A stretch of DNA of 64,000 nucleotides from Phylloscopus collybita (lineage: Eukaryota; Chordata; Aves; Passeriformes; Phylloscopidae). The position numbers and the translations under genes are program-made. The notes beneath the pieces are model-generated. The model was not told where the DNA came from and did no database searches. It saw nothing but the letters and a program-made list of their open reading frames with translations. Location: NCBI GenBank assembly GCA_027886175.1, contig JAJNNQ010000024.1:6432001-6496000 (forward strand). The letters are read 5' to 3'. Positions 50,701 through 61,190 of this stretch are shown here, piece after piece; the stretch's first letter is position 1, and each line of letters starts with the position of its first letter.

Positions 50701-53520
50701 CCATCCCAGCAGGAATTCCTGGGGTTTGAAACAGCTGCGGGCAGCAGCTATCACTGCATCTCAGCCTGAGTTAGGGCTCTAAGTCAAAAACAGAGGTACA
50801 AATCTTGGTCCCAGCCCACTGGGACAGAAGGGAAAGCTGTTCCCCCCTGAAGATTTGGGAAGATGAGTAGAAAGAAGGAGCTGGAGTACAAAGCAAACTC
50901 TTAGGGGTACTTGCTCGGCAGGGAAGCAGATGTGCTTTGGGCCGAACCTCAGCTGGGTGCAGCACGAAGAGAAACCGGCACAAAGAAGAGGCAGGAAGGA
51001 TGAAGTAATTGCTGATCTTTACAAGCCCTATGTAAAATACCATTCATAATGGTGATGACAGTCACTTTCTGCAGACAGGCACAAAGGGCTTTTTCTTCCA
51101 TGGCACTCTGACAGTTTAGGCAGGAAGAGAGAGGTGGCTAGTGGAAGCAAATTGTCAGCGATCTGTCACCAAAGAGCAGATTGCTTCTCCCCTCCCGAAT
51201 TTTCCCTCCTGAGTTAAGATTAGTCTCTATTGAAACCCAGGGTTCTGTTCATCACTGGCCAGCACCCACAGAGATGAAATTTCTTTATCAGATCTCTCTA
51301 AATAACTAGGTGAAGCTCAAATCACTCTGACCTTAGGAAGAGGAGGAAGGGTCATTGCCAGATTCCAAAGAACAAAGCATGCTGTAAAATAAAGCTCTGT
51401 AACGAAAAATCATTAAAGCTGTTTTTCTGCATGCAGGCTGCTGTAGCACAAATTCAACCCAATGCAATCAGAAGGGAATTAAGGCAAATAAAATTATTGC
51501 AAATAAATTACTACTCTTAAAACTACTTCGATTGTTCTATATTTAGCCACATGTACAACAATAGAAATTAATCTGAGAAGAAAAGATTCAGTTACACATG
51601 AAATGCTGCTGCAGAATACCAGGAGTTTCTGAAAGCAAGGGAAAGTCTCCTTTGTTTTATTTGACGTTGTTTTGATAATCACTTTGCTGTTTACCCAGGT
51701 AGAATGTCATCTTCTTTGCAGAATACTAAGATCCATGTGGAAAACAGAAATGCCTCCTAATTATTTCCTTCTAAAAGCAAACAAGAGAATGAAATATCTT
51801 GTGCAATTTAATTTGAAAAATGCCAAGAAAGTTTGTTCTCTTTATAGCCAAAGTTAAAGCAAATTACTTTGGTGAGGGCTGAAATAGGGGGTGGGAGGAA
51901 TGTGTATTTCCATTTAATTTCCAGGTGCACACACGCTTTGTCTTTAGTTGTCAAAAGGCAGCCTTTCCATGAGAGGCTACAACAAACAGATGAAATAAAA
52001 GCAAAGCCTCTGTCATGGGGGCTCTGCCTTTGTTCTGTATTTGTGCAATGCCCAGAACACTGAAGCTCTGGCTTCTAAGCCAGATATAAATAAACATGCA
52101 AGGAAATGAAAAAATAACAAGAAAGAAATCAAATACATGGGTAACTTGAAAGAAGGGATAAAACTGTACTTATGCTGTTTAACCCTTACTTAGCTAGCTT
52201 GTGATGCTGCCTTAGGGAAAGAAGTCAGTTCATTACAAGTCAGCAATATTTGCAATAGTCTTCTTTGCAGCATGTCAAAGGTAACACCAATGGAACATGA
52301 AACTCATGTATGTTTATACAGAAATCACACTCTGCAGCAAAACAACTCAGTTTCTCCCTGTGGCCCACTTTCACACAGATGAACCCAGGAGAGCAGAGAG
52401 TGAGTCAGATCAATACATTGAAATTATCAAAATACTGACAAGCAATCACTTGTACATGCCAGGGACCATGGCAGCCTTTGATGCCTATTTATAGGACCCA
52501 GAAACCCAAAATGTTTCCTTGATCTCTAGGACAAGAATGAGAGCAAGGTGCCAGCCCACCTGCAGGTTGGGTCCCTGTTGGTGGCCGATGAGCTGCTGCT
52601 CACCAAGCCCAGCCCATCAAGCCTCTACAAATGTTGTGCCTCAGTGCCAGGACCCTGCAAAGCTGGATCAGAACCCTGTAGCACAGCACAATAGGGGACA
52701 CCTTTCTCCCAAAAGTTACTGTTCTTATCCCTTTCAACAGAACCACAACAGTCACCAAAGAAAAAGTCAGCAATTTTCCTGGACTGATAAAGATTCAACA
52801 GCAGTAACAGCACTCTCTTGGAAGGGATCCACCATCCATGGAAACAGGGCAGCATTTAAACTTGCCTGGGTGTCTTGTGTGCACAGGTATTTGAGAGGTG
52901 CATAACAACATGTGGCAATTAGATACAGTGCTGAAGTACAGCTCTGTGCTTAAGTACAGATCCTGCTAACCACGATGTGGGGTGGTGAAGAAAGGAAAAA
53001 GATGCCCCAAGTACAGTCACTCCATTTCTGTTGTGCAGGGAACACCACGAACTGAGCGTGTGAGATGGATAAACACGTAGTAGATTTTGTATTTATTAGA
53101 TTGTCACTTTTCAATTGGAAATAGCAGAAAGAATTGATGGGATAGGCACAGTCTTCTGCATATTTTGTATCACAGTATCTCAAGCATACTTTCAGAACTC
53201 GCTGCGCTTTTGTGGCTTTGCAGGAAAAATAGCATGAAAAAGTAGACAAGAGAATGAAAGCTGGCTGCCTTCACAGAGGTGTGTAGACATTTTCTTGAAA
53301 GTATGGCAGGAAAACTTTGCCAGGCAATTGTACCAATATTGCTAAGAGCACAGCTACAGAGTAAAAATATATTGGTATTGCGATTTTACAGTGTTACGTT
53401 CCCTGACTCCCTGACTGGGAAATGCATTCATGACAACACGCAGAAGAGGTGGAAAGAGGCACAGTAATAGCTCTGATTTCTCCAGATGACTGGAAGCAAA
53501 GGTTAAAATGTCACAGTGTC

Positions 53521-53564
53521 TTTTTTTTTTTTTTTTTTTCCTATTTTTTTTTTCTTCCCTGCAG
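53521..53564 (+). repeat. Poly-T and pyrimidine tract ending in CAG
   Basis: Nineteen T, then 'cctatttttttttt', then 'cttccctgcag'. It is pyrimidine-only except for single purines and ends in an ideal splice-acceptor sequence, AG at 53563-53564. It could equally be the reverse of an A tail. Confidence 0.85.
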
Positions 53565-53858
53565 AGGAACCTGGCAGAGGCACTTTTGTTGTTGGTACAA
53601 TTGCTGATCTACAACTGACACGAGGTTCCAATGGAGTTATTCCCAAATCATCCATGTGCAAAGAAAGCATCTGTGTTCTGTTTTCACCAGACCACAGCGC
53701 TAGCAAGCGAGACGCCAAAGAAAGGAAACGCTACAGCACCATCGCTCTGCATTGAAGACAACAAGGCTATTTCAGAAGACAGCAAGCCTGCTATTAGCTC
53801 ATATTATAATCCAAACAAATCAAGCGTGGACAATTTGGATCACCTCACCAGGCTTTAG
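53565..53858 (+). other. Candidate exon, two overlapping open frames
   Basis: Directly after the pyrimidine tract and CAG, one frame is open from the second base of a codon to a TGA at 53753-53755 (about 62 codons, including GRGTFVVGTIADLQLTRG). A second frame is open from 53619 to a TAG at 53856-53858 (80 codons, with DNKAISEDSKPAISSYYN and ending DHLTRL). Both look compositionally normal for protein, but I recognise neither, and at most one can be real. Alternatives are a non-coding 3' exon or chance. Confidence 0.2.
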
Positions 53859-54211
53859 ACACGCAGGAGGAAAATTTGGTGGTAGCCGGTGGTAATGTGA
53901 TTCTGATGTGCTGTGCTGAATGGCTACATTTGTCATTTAGCATTCAGAGTTCCCAGACTCAAATTCTGCAATGTCCCCTGATTGCTGATTGTTTCTGGAG
54001 AAGTAGTCAACAGCTTAGCTAAATAAATGATAATACAGTAGCTTTTCAATCTACAGTTTGTATTGGATTTCAAGCATTTGAGGTGGAAATACCAACCTGC
54101 TTGCTGCTGCTGCTGCACTTGTTGAACAGGAGAGATCAACAAAGAATCAACTCTGGCACTTGTCACCACACAGTAACAACACAAAAGTCAAGATGTACAT
54201 CCCAGTGTTAC

Positions 54212-54229
54212 ATTAAAAAAAAAAAAAAA
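54212..54229 (+). repeat. Poly-A run
   Basis: About 17 A after 'gttacatt'; no source sequence is recognised upstream. Confidence 0.8.
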
Positions 54230-56743
54230 ATCCTGCAGAAATGAAAAAAAAGCCTTAAAATCCTGAATCACAAAACAGTGCAACATGAATGGCTACATCA
54301 ACACAGCCACAAAATCTGTTATAGAGGAGAAAAAAAGTGACAGGTACAAAATGCATGTCTCTGCATTGATCCCAGATGAAAACCAAAAGAATTAGATAAT
54401 TATTTTTGACCTATAGCTAAAGCATAAGAGTATAACTAATCACAATAAGATAACCTATGCAAGAAATAGAACCAAGGAGAGAAATGAAGGCAGGCATTTG
54501 TACCAATAGGGAGAGAAGAGAGTGATAAACGAAAGAAAGGGTAAATCAAAAACCCTCAGACAGATTTTTTAGCTCAGCAAATTTAACAAACATCTTGGGG
54601 TTTTCTAAATTCACCAAACAAGCACTGCTGAACATCTGAGTTGAAAAAACTTTTAAGCTGAGCACAAGAAGTATATTACAGGCCTAAATAGTGTGAAGGA
54701 AATAGTAGAGGAAGCCAGCAAAAATTCAACAAAATGCAAACTAAGTCTGTAAGGAGCTGCTAAATGGAGCTGGAAGCTTGATGAGATGGCTGCAGCACAA
54801 GGGCCTCAATCCATATTTGCTGATGCAAGTCTTGAATTCTGAGTGGTGGAGTCAGATCTCTTCCGAAATTCCCACTGCCAGTCCGTGGGCCTCTGGTCAG
54901 GCAGGGAATGGCATTTTTCTCACTGAATCACTAAGCCAAAGACCCATCATCGTGTCAGGGGTTGGGAGGGGCTGCTGCTCATGGAAGACATGTGTTTGAA
55001 TTAAGAAATCCAGCGATTTTCCCTCAAATTGGATGCATTGGCCCAAATGCCCTGGCTAAGTGCGAGTTCCACTGCGCTCTTCCTACCTCCATTTTCCCTG
55101 CGGTTTTAATTGAAAGCTGTATTGCTTACTGCCCATCCTAAAATATTGACCGATTCTGCTGTGCCTTGCTGGACAGCTGCTGTGCTATGGCCCAGAGGTA
55201 ATTGATGGAGAGATCCCCCTGTTCCCCACGCTGGCTGCTCCACTGGGGAACAGAATTTCTTGCTTAATGCCTGCAGAGCACTCGGAGATCCTTAAATGAA
55301 AGGCATAAGAGCACAAAATACCATCATCATTAACTATAAGGGCCACTGCAGAGCAATGGAAAAATATTCCTTTTCCCTGCCCATCTGGGGTTTTGCACAC
55401 TGCCTAAGCAGTGCTCCCATCCCCTGCCAGCTCAGAGAGCAAGGGATCAAATCTGTGCCTCTGGCATAATGGTGCAGAGTGCTAATTACAGAACTACCAT
55501 AAAGCATCTGCTGTAATGCATAACTATAGATCCTTGGCATGCACAAATACAGCACCTCTGTGCTCAGAGGATGGGGCTGGAAGCGAATCCTGGGGCCCAG
55601 AGCATGAGTGGCCCTTGAGGGAGTGTCCTGGAACCCAGGAGAAAGGAGGCAGAGGAGCAGGGAAAGGCACCAGCCCCTGCTGCATTCCCTTTGTGCAAAA
55701 GAGTCACAAGTGCAGGCTCTGCACTCGCAGAAACACAGCAGCAAAGCCCTTGGAGCTGCCACCTATCCCTTCCCAGAGCAAGGTCAACTACCCAAAAGGG
55801 AAGCAGGGCTCTGCTGAGGCATGCACAGAAAGAAACTTGCCTTTCATAGCCCAGGGTCACCCAGAATTAATTGTTTGTGGGACCTCGTGGAGCCTCACCC
55901 TGACAGGGGATGTCTCAGAGAGGTTTGGCAGGAATTAGTTTTCCCCAAGGCACCACCTCTCCAAGAGTTCCCACAGCCAGGCATTCCTTGTTGCCACTGC
56001 AGAGATATGTATAAATAGCATGTCTCTGTACCAAAAAGAATACTGGCATACACAAAGTGCACGTTAAGATTTGAAATAAAGCTTCTGCTCTTATTTGTTT
56101 GGAAAGGGCTACTTCTCAATCACACTTTGAATCAGCAGTCCCTGACTGCAAGGGACCAAGTGCACTCATGCACCAGATAAGATGTTCTCTTGGTTTTAGG
56201 ACTGGAGGGATGTAGATACCATCCCTTCCAATATAGCCTTTTTGTTTTAAAGGACTTAGAAGACCTGTCTAAAAACTCATCCAATATATCAGGCTTATAA
56301 ACTGGAAGATGAACTCCATCAGGATGGAGTCTCCAGGAGAGTCATCAAATGCTTTCTTAGTCCCAGCTTATGTACACAGATCTGAAAAAGTGACACAGAG
56401 TGTGCCTGCAACTCTGCACCAGGGTCACAGGCAGAAATTATCTGCTGGGAACTTTTTGTTGGTATGAAGCTTCTCTATGCTGCAGCCCTGATATGTCAGA
56501 AAATATGTGCTTCAGTGCCAGCAGGAAATACATGTCCTAGCCTATTACACCTCTCTTTTCATCAAAGAAGAAACACTGACAGCAATCACTGTTTTGACTT
56601 TAAAATAGCGTCACATTTTAAGCATCAACACTAAATAGGAACCAAACCTGAATTCCTCTTTGCAAGAAAGTAAGGGACAAATGAAGCCATTCATTCCACA
56701 GCACCAACTTATGTGCTGGCATGACTAGCCCTGAAGACAATAA

Positions 56744-56863
56744 GGACAACAACAACCCACAAAAAAAAAAAAAAAAAAAAAACCACCACCACAACAACAA
56801 AAAAACCAACCCAAAACAACTACAAAACAAAACACAAAACAAACAAGCAAAATAAAACCAACC
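56744..56863 (+). repeat. Long A/C-rich low-complexity tract
   Basis: CAA units, a run of about 22 A (56761-56782), CCA and CAA units, then irregular AAAC sequence with rare T or G. The Phe/Leu/Trp-rich minus-strand frame at 56618-57016 is an artefact of it. Confidence 0.92.
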
Positions 56864-57202
56864 ATAAAAAGACTTTGCAGTAGCCCTGTGAGCAAATTCT
56901 GTGAAAAATGTTAAAGTGCACCAAGCTGTCCTGCTAACATCTTTATGGTAAAAACAAAAACGTAGGCACTTATCCACGCACAATGGCACAAGAGGAAGTA
57001 TATGTGAAAGACTCATCAGCCTGAAATGGATAAAGGGAGATGAAACACTGCTTTTGATGCAAGGCTAATCAGAGAAATTGCAGGCTTTTGTGTGCTGAGT
57101 TTCCTGGATTTGTTTTGTCTGCACAGAAACACCTTCAGTAATTCAATATTAAAACAAGAAGCTTTCTCAATGCCAGAATTGAGCATCAAACAAGACTTGG
57201 CA

Positions 57203-57400
57203 CAAACGAGAGGGTGGCTGGGCACTGAACAGGCTCTCCAGGGCAGTGGTCACAGCACAAAGCCTGACAGAGCTCAAGAAGCATTTGGACAGTGCTCTCA
57301 GGCACATGGTGTGATTCTTAGAGTGTCCTGTGCAGGACCAAGGGTTGGACTCAATGATCCTGTCGGGTCCCATCCAACTCAGAATTTTCTATGATTCTAA
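57203..57400 (+). mobile_element. CR1 LINE, 3' end, plus strand
   Basis: 'gagagggtggctgggcactg', 'aacaggctctccaggg', 'gctctcaggcacatgg' and 'catccaactcagaat' followed by 'ctatgattct' are the sense-strand CR1 3' terminus, well preserved and 5'-truncated. Its last bases form one arm of a perfect 16-bp inverted repeat with the sequence that follows. Confidence 0.93.
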
Positions 57401-57414
57401 TCATAGAAAATTCT
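57381..57414. repeat. Perfect 16-bp inverted repeat at the CR1 3' end
   Basis: AGAATTTTCTATGATT (57381-57396) and AATCATAGAAAATTCT (57399-57414) are exact reverse complements with a 2-base spacer, CT. The left arm belongs to the CR1 tail. The right arm looks like the same tail in reverse orientation. Confidence 0.9.
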
Positions 57415-57415
57415 A

Positions 57416-57437
57416 TGTGTTCTAATGTGTTCTAATA
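57416..57437 (+). repeat. 10-bp tandem duplication
   Basis: Two exact TGTGTTCTAA units plus the first base of a third, immediately after the inverted repeat. Confidence 0.85.
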
Positions 57438-58339
57438 TCTCTGCTGGCTATAACAGCTTCATCTGAAAAGTGTAGCTATAAAGATTCTGCCTATGAAATG
57501 TGAGGAGCACACCAGACCCTTATAACTGCACTTCATTATCAGTGCATTTGGAACAGAGGCATTGTGGGGAAAATTTCAGTAATAGGTCGAAACTGCGAAT
57601 AAAATAAATATTAGCTTTTTCTTGCTGCTACAGAATTGTTTATTTTCATTCAAGTCTCAAATTTATTTTCACTTCAGGAATGTTGGGTTCTCCTCTTTGT
57701 AGAAGGCAAAATAATACTCTTTAATAGAAGGTCATTATCAATATAGAAATGTGGCTCTATTAAACCTTTCTATCATTCAAATCAAAAGTATCTAGAATAG
57801 ACACCATCTTCATTAGAAAAAAAAACAAACTGTAGCATTAGTGAATCAAAGTCAGTAACAAGCATTGGAAGAAAATATTAAAACACAAATACATTTTTCT
57901 GCTTTTCTCAGAGATGATTCCTGGTGATTCCTGAACACTTCTGAATTTATTCTGCTGACATAAAGGTCCTTCCCTTCCATCTTTTAATATTAGATTTTGG
58001 GAGATTCAATTGACCACAGCACTCCATTGCCTAAATCAGTCAGCAACATAGCATGAAAGAAGTCAAGAGGAAAAAAAAAAAAAGGTATTTTAAAAGGTGT
58101 TGCTTCCATTAAATCCAGAGATAAAGAAATTTATTACTTTTGTCCTCATCACTGACCTGATTCTGCTGAAGACTGTTTATGACGGTACGTGTGCGTACAT
58201 GAGAAAATCAGGAAAGTTTAAAGACCTTGTCTTAGAAAAATATATGTGGGAAGTGCACCTGGAAATTGTCTTTGGGACTGCACAGATTTAGAGATGTTAC
58301 TGTGTTACTTACTCTTTTTTTAAATTACCCAGTGATGTG
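57438..58339. other. Gene-free stretch between CR1 copies
   Basis: AT-rich sequence with an A run at 58071-58083. The frame at 58097-58291 has no recognisable features. Confidence 0.5.
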
Positions 58340-59061
58340 AAGTTTTTCTAAACCAGCTGGGAGGAGAACGGCTGGAGAGCAGCCCTGGCTGGGGGTGTTG
58401 GTTGATGAGGACCTCACCATGAGCTGGCAGTGTGCTCACAGCCCAGAAAGCCAAAAAGATCCTGGGCTGCACCCAAAGTAGTGTGGCCAGCACATGATGG
58501 GGGGGATTCTGCCCCTCTGCTCTTCCATGAGTCCAGTGCTGCACCCAGCTCTGGGATCCTCACCAAAGAGAGGATGTGGAGCTGCTGGGTGGGGGGGACA
58601 CAAAAGTGATCTGAGGACTGGAGCACCTCTGCTATGAAAATTGGCTGTGAGAGTTGGGGCTGCTCAGCCTGGAGAAGAGAAGGCTCCATGGAGACTTCAC
58701 TGCAGCCTTCCAGTGCCCTAAAGAGGATTTACAACAAAGCTGGAGAGGAACCTTTCCCGAGGGCAATGAGGGATTGGACAAGGGAGGATGGCCTTAAGCT
58801 AAAAGAGGTACATTTAGATTACATAGTAGGGAGAAATTCTTTCCCATAAGGGTGGTGAGGCTTTGGGACAGTTTGCCCAGAGAAGCTGTGGATGCCCCAT
58901 CCCTGGAAATGTTCCTAGGCCAGGCTGGATGGAGCTTTGGAAACACTGCTCTAGTGGTAGTTGTCTCTGCCCATGGCAGGAGGGTTGGAAGTAAATAATC
59001 CTTAGGGTCCCTTCAATCCCAAACCATTCTGGAATTCCATCATATGAAAAAAAAAAAAAAA
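58340..59061 (+). mobile_element. CR1 LINE, end of ORF2 and 3' UTR, plus strand
   Basis: The sense-strand reading includes 'ctgggctgcacccaaag', 'ctgctcagcctggagaag', 'gagaaattctttcccata', 'catccctggaaatgttcc' and 'gggtcccttcaatcccaaacc', all characteristic of CR1 from the end of ORF2 to its 3' end. Frames are broken by indels. One remnant frame runs at 58634-58849. It is followed directly by 15 A at 59047-59061, although CR1 copies normally end in a short 8-base repeat and not poly-A. Confidence 0.94.
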
Positions 59062-59779
59062 TACACAGAAGAGAAATAAGAGCAGCCTGTTAGATGGTGG
59101 TGCTAGAATGGAGGGGGAAGAAAAATACAACTGTTTAAAGCATCTCCGAGGATCCCTGCTTGGCAACGTGAAGTCAAACCCTTAAGGCCGCAGACCATAT
59201 TTTGCTTCAGGTCTTTGGTATTCTTCCAGACACAAGGAATTTATCAAAGCCTGCAGAAACTGTATAAGCAGCTTGACACTGAATCCTGTGAGCTGCTGAG
59301 TATTAAGGGAGATCAGTACATTCCTTAAAGTTACTTTTGAGAATTCTTGATTTTCTTTACAGAACATGAAGAAAACTTGAGTGATTTAAATACAATTCTA
59401 TTCAGCAAGGAAGAAAAAAAGGCAGATAAATAGAGAGTAAATTGGGACTGAAAACTGAAAAATTAATTGTTCTTAGAAACATAAGTTTTGAGCAGGACAA
59501 AGAAAATTAGCTTAGTAAATTTGATAAAGAATTGTAAAATACTCAGAGAGCTGATAGATCATCCACTCACAGGGATGAGTTAAGCCTCCAGAAAATTCTG
59601 GAGAGCCAAGAATTCCTTAAAGAAATTACAGCAAAAGCAGAAATCCAATATAAAGGAGGGACGTAAAATTTAATTAGACCCCTGTTGTGTAAATCAAAAG
59701 TTCTTCATTGAGTTCATTTTAGACAAAGCTACACAAGATTACTAAAGATGGTGAAAAAAAGAAGAGCTTTAATACATAC
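59062..59779. other. Unassigned AT-rich stretch, possibly further ancient LINE
   Basis: Between the CR1 copy and the clearer part of the ancient CR1/L3-like element. The part near 59600-59660 ('gaaattacagcaaaagcag') may be the decayed 5' continuation of that element, but the match is too weak to claim. Confidence 0.35.
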
Positions 59780-59862
59780 ATAGGGGGAATGTGAAGCACA
59801 GCTTACTAGCAAAGAATGTAAAAGGTAACAGGAAATTATCCTAGAATAGACTAACATGAGGT

Positions 59863-59884
59863 TAAACAAACAAACAAACAAACA
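59863..59884 (+). repeat. (AAAC)n microsatellite
   Basis: Five AAAC units after 'gaggtt'. It lies inside the ancient LINE copy and so arose or expanded after that insertion. Confidence 0.85.
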
Positions 59885-60702
59885 GCACTGCCCTTTTCAA
59901 AGTGAAGATGCCCACAGAGCTGAAGTACTGCATATGCCTCCTTGGCTGTCAGTCTTCACTAGAAAAATGAGGCAACGATTGAAGTTGGCAGCAAAAAGCT
60001 AGAAAGGGGAATAAAGAGCTCAGAGAGACTTATGATTGGTTTTCAGACTTCATGAGCCTGATAAACTTCATTTTGGGGGATTGAAAACATCTGAAAGTTG
60101 TTGTTTAAAACATCTTTAAGATGTTAAAACATCTGAAGAACTTTCCCATTAATGGCTGTTCTTTCAGGATCTCTGAGAAATGTCACGACTCTAGGAAACT
60201 AGAAGAGATCAAATACAAAATGTATTCTGAGATGGAAAAGTGGTAGAAATTATGTATCAGTCACCTTAACCTACTACCCGAAAACATATCAGCACAATCG
60301 AACAACTTTTAATATCTAGCAGGAAAACAAGGACAAGAGAAATTGGGAAGAACAATTCTTATCAAATCCATCCAGTATCTTTATCTGGTGACATAACAGG
60401 TCTTCTCGCCTGAACTTTTCTGTGACAGGGAGACTGGTAAATCATGCACTGACTCTGTGCTGCTTACAGGGAAGTCACAGGAAACATCAACAAATTATTT
60501 TGCATACATATATGCATATATATATGAGGGCCTTTTTTTGTCCCCCTTGAGAATGGCTTTCTGCACAGACAGGGACAGTTGAGGAAAAAAAAATAAAAAT
60601 TGCACAAGCTCAGTCTGGAGAGCAGACTGCTAAAACCAGACAAATACATGGTATTACAGTGGATCACAGAGGGAACATGAATCAAAAATGTCATTCTCTG
60701 GC

Positions 60703-60719
60703 AAAAAAAAAAAAAAAAA
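60703..60719 (+). repeat. Poly-A run
   Basis: Seventeen A after 'ctctggc'. It gives the Phe run in the minus-strand frame at 60464-60754. Confidence 0.85.
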
Positions 60720-61190
60720 GGTGGACATAGAAGCAGGATTAGAGACAGCAGCATAAAGTGTGCTGCTTCTGTCTTCCCCAGCCTTCACCAGTTTTGCTGG
60801 AGCAATGGGTTCAGCTTTGGGGATTGCACAACAAAAAAAGTGTGGGTTGATTGCAGAGATTCCTGAGGATCAGAAGTCTGACTCTCAAAACCTACAAGGA
60901 AAGGTTGAACAAATTGGGGTTGCTAACTGAAAAAGTCTTCAAGTAAATTAAAGGCTTTTGTAGAGAGAAAAGGAATAATTTATCCTCTATGTCCATGAAA
61001 GAAAAAACAAGAAACAACAGGTTGAAACTGCAGCCAGGGAAATCCACTTTCCGTCACCAGAATTTTTTAAGAACAGGCAAGAGAAGCATTTTTCAGGAAA
61101 TGCAGACAAACTTTGTCTTGTCATTTTCTGCTCTGTCTTCCCTCAGGGCATCCTGAAATCCCTTTAAAACCTATAATCTATGAAGTCAGT

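Larger units (their letters stand above)
46953..57202. other. Gene-free stretch
   Basis: No gene assigned. The GC-richer parts at 48290-48700, 52520-52900 and 55330-55960 give the longest open frames (128 codons at 52519-52905 plus; 142 at 55334-55762 minus and 140 at 55516-55938 plus, overlapping). None has a recognisable domain. A candidate 3' exon at 53565-53858 is listed separately. Confidence 0.45.
59780..61190 (+). mobile_element. Second ancient CR1/L3-like LINE copy
   Basis: Decayed sense-strand sequence with recognisable blocks in the order expected for an old CR1/L3-type ORF2 and 3' end: 'gtcagtcttcactagaaaa' near 59948, 'tatcagtcaccttaaccta' near 60256, 'tcttatcaaatccatccag' near 60357, then 'aggaaaggttgaacaaattg' near 60898, 'tttttaagaacaggcaag' near 61065, and an end near 61190 at 'ataatctatga'. 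The part from about 60480 to 60880 is less clear and includes an A run at 60703-60719. I did not find an intact FADD motif. All coding capacity is lost. Confidence 0.7.

Noticed and set aside
52519..52905. 128-codon plus-strand frame
   Set aside because: It is in a GC-richer, Gln/Ser/Pro-rich context with no recognised domain. The donor-like 'cacaggtattt' near its end is weak.
55334..55938. Overlapping 142-codon minus and 140-codon plus frames
   Set aside because: Both lie in the same GC-richer patch, where stops are rarer in all frames. Neither has splice signals that fit or a recognisable sequence.
58634..58849. 71-codon plus-strand frame
   Set aside because: It is a CR1 remnant within 58340-59061.
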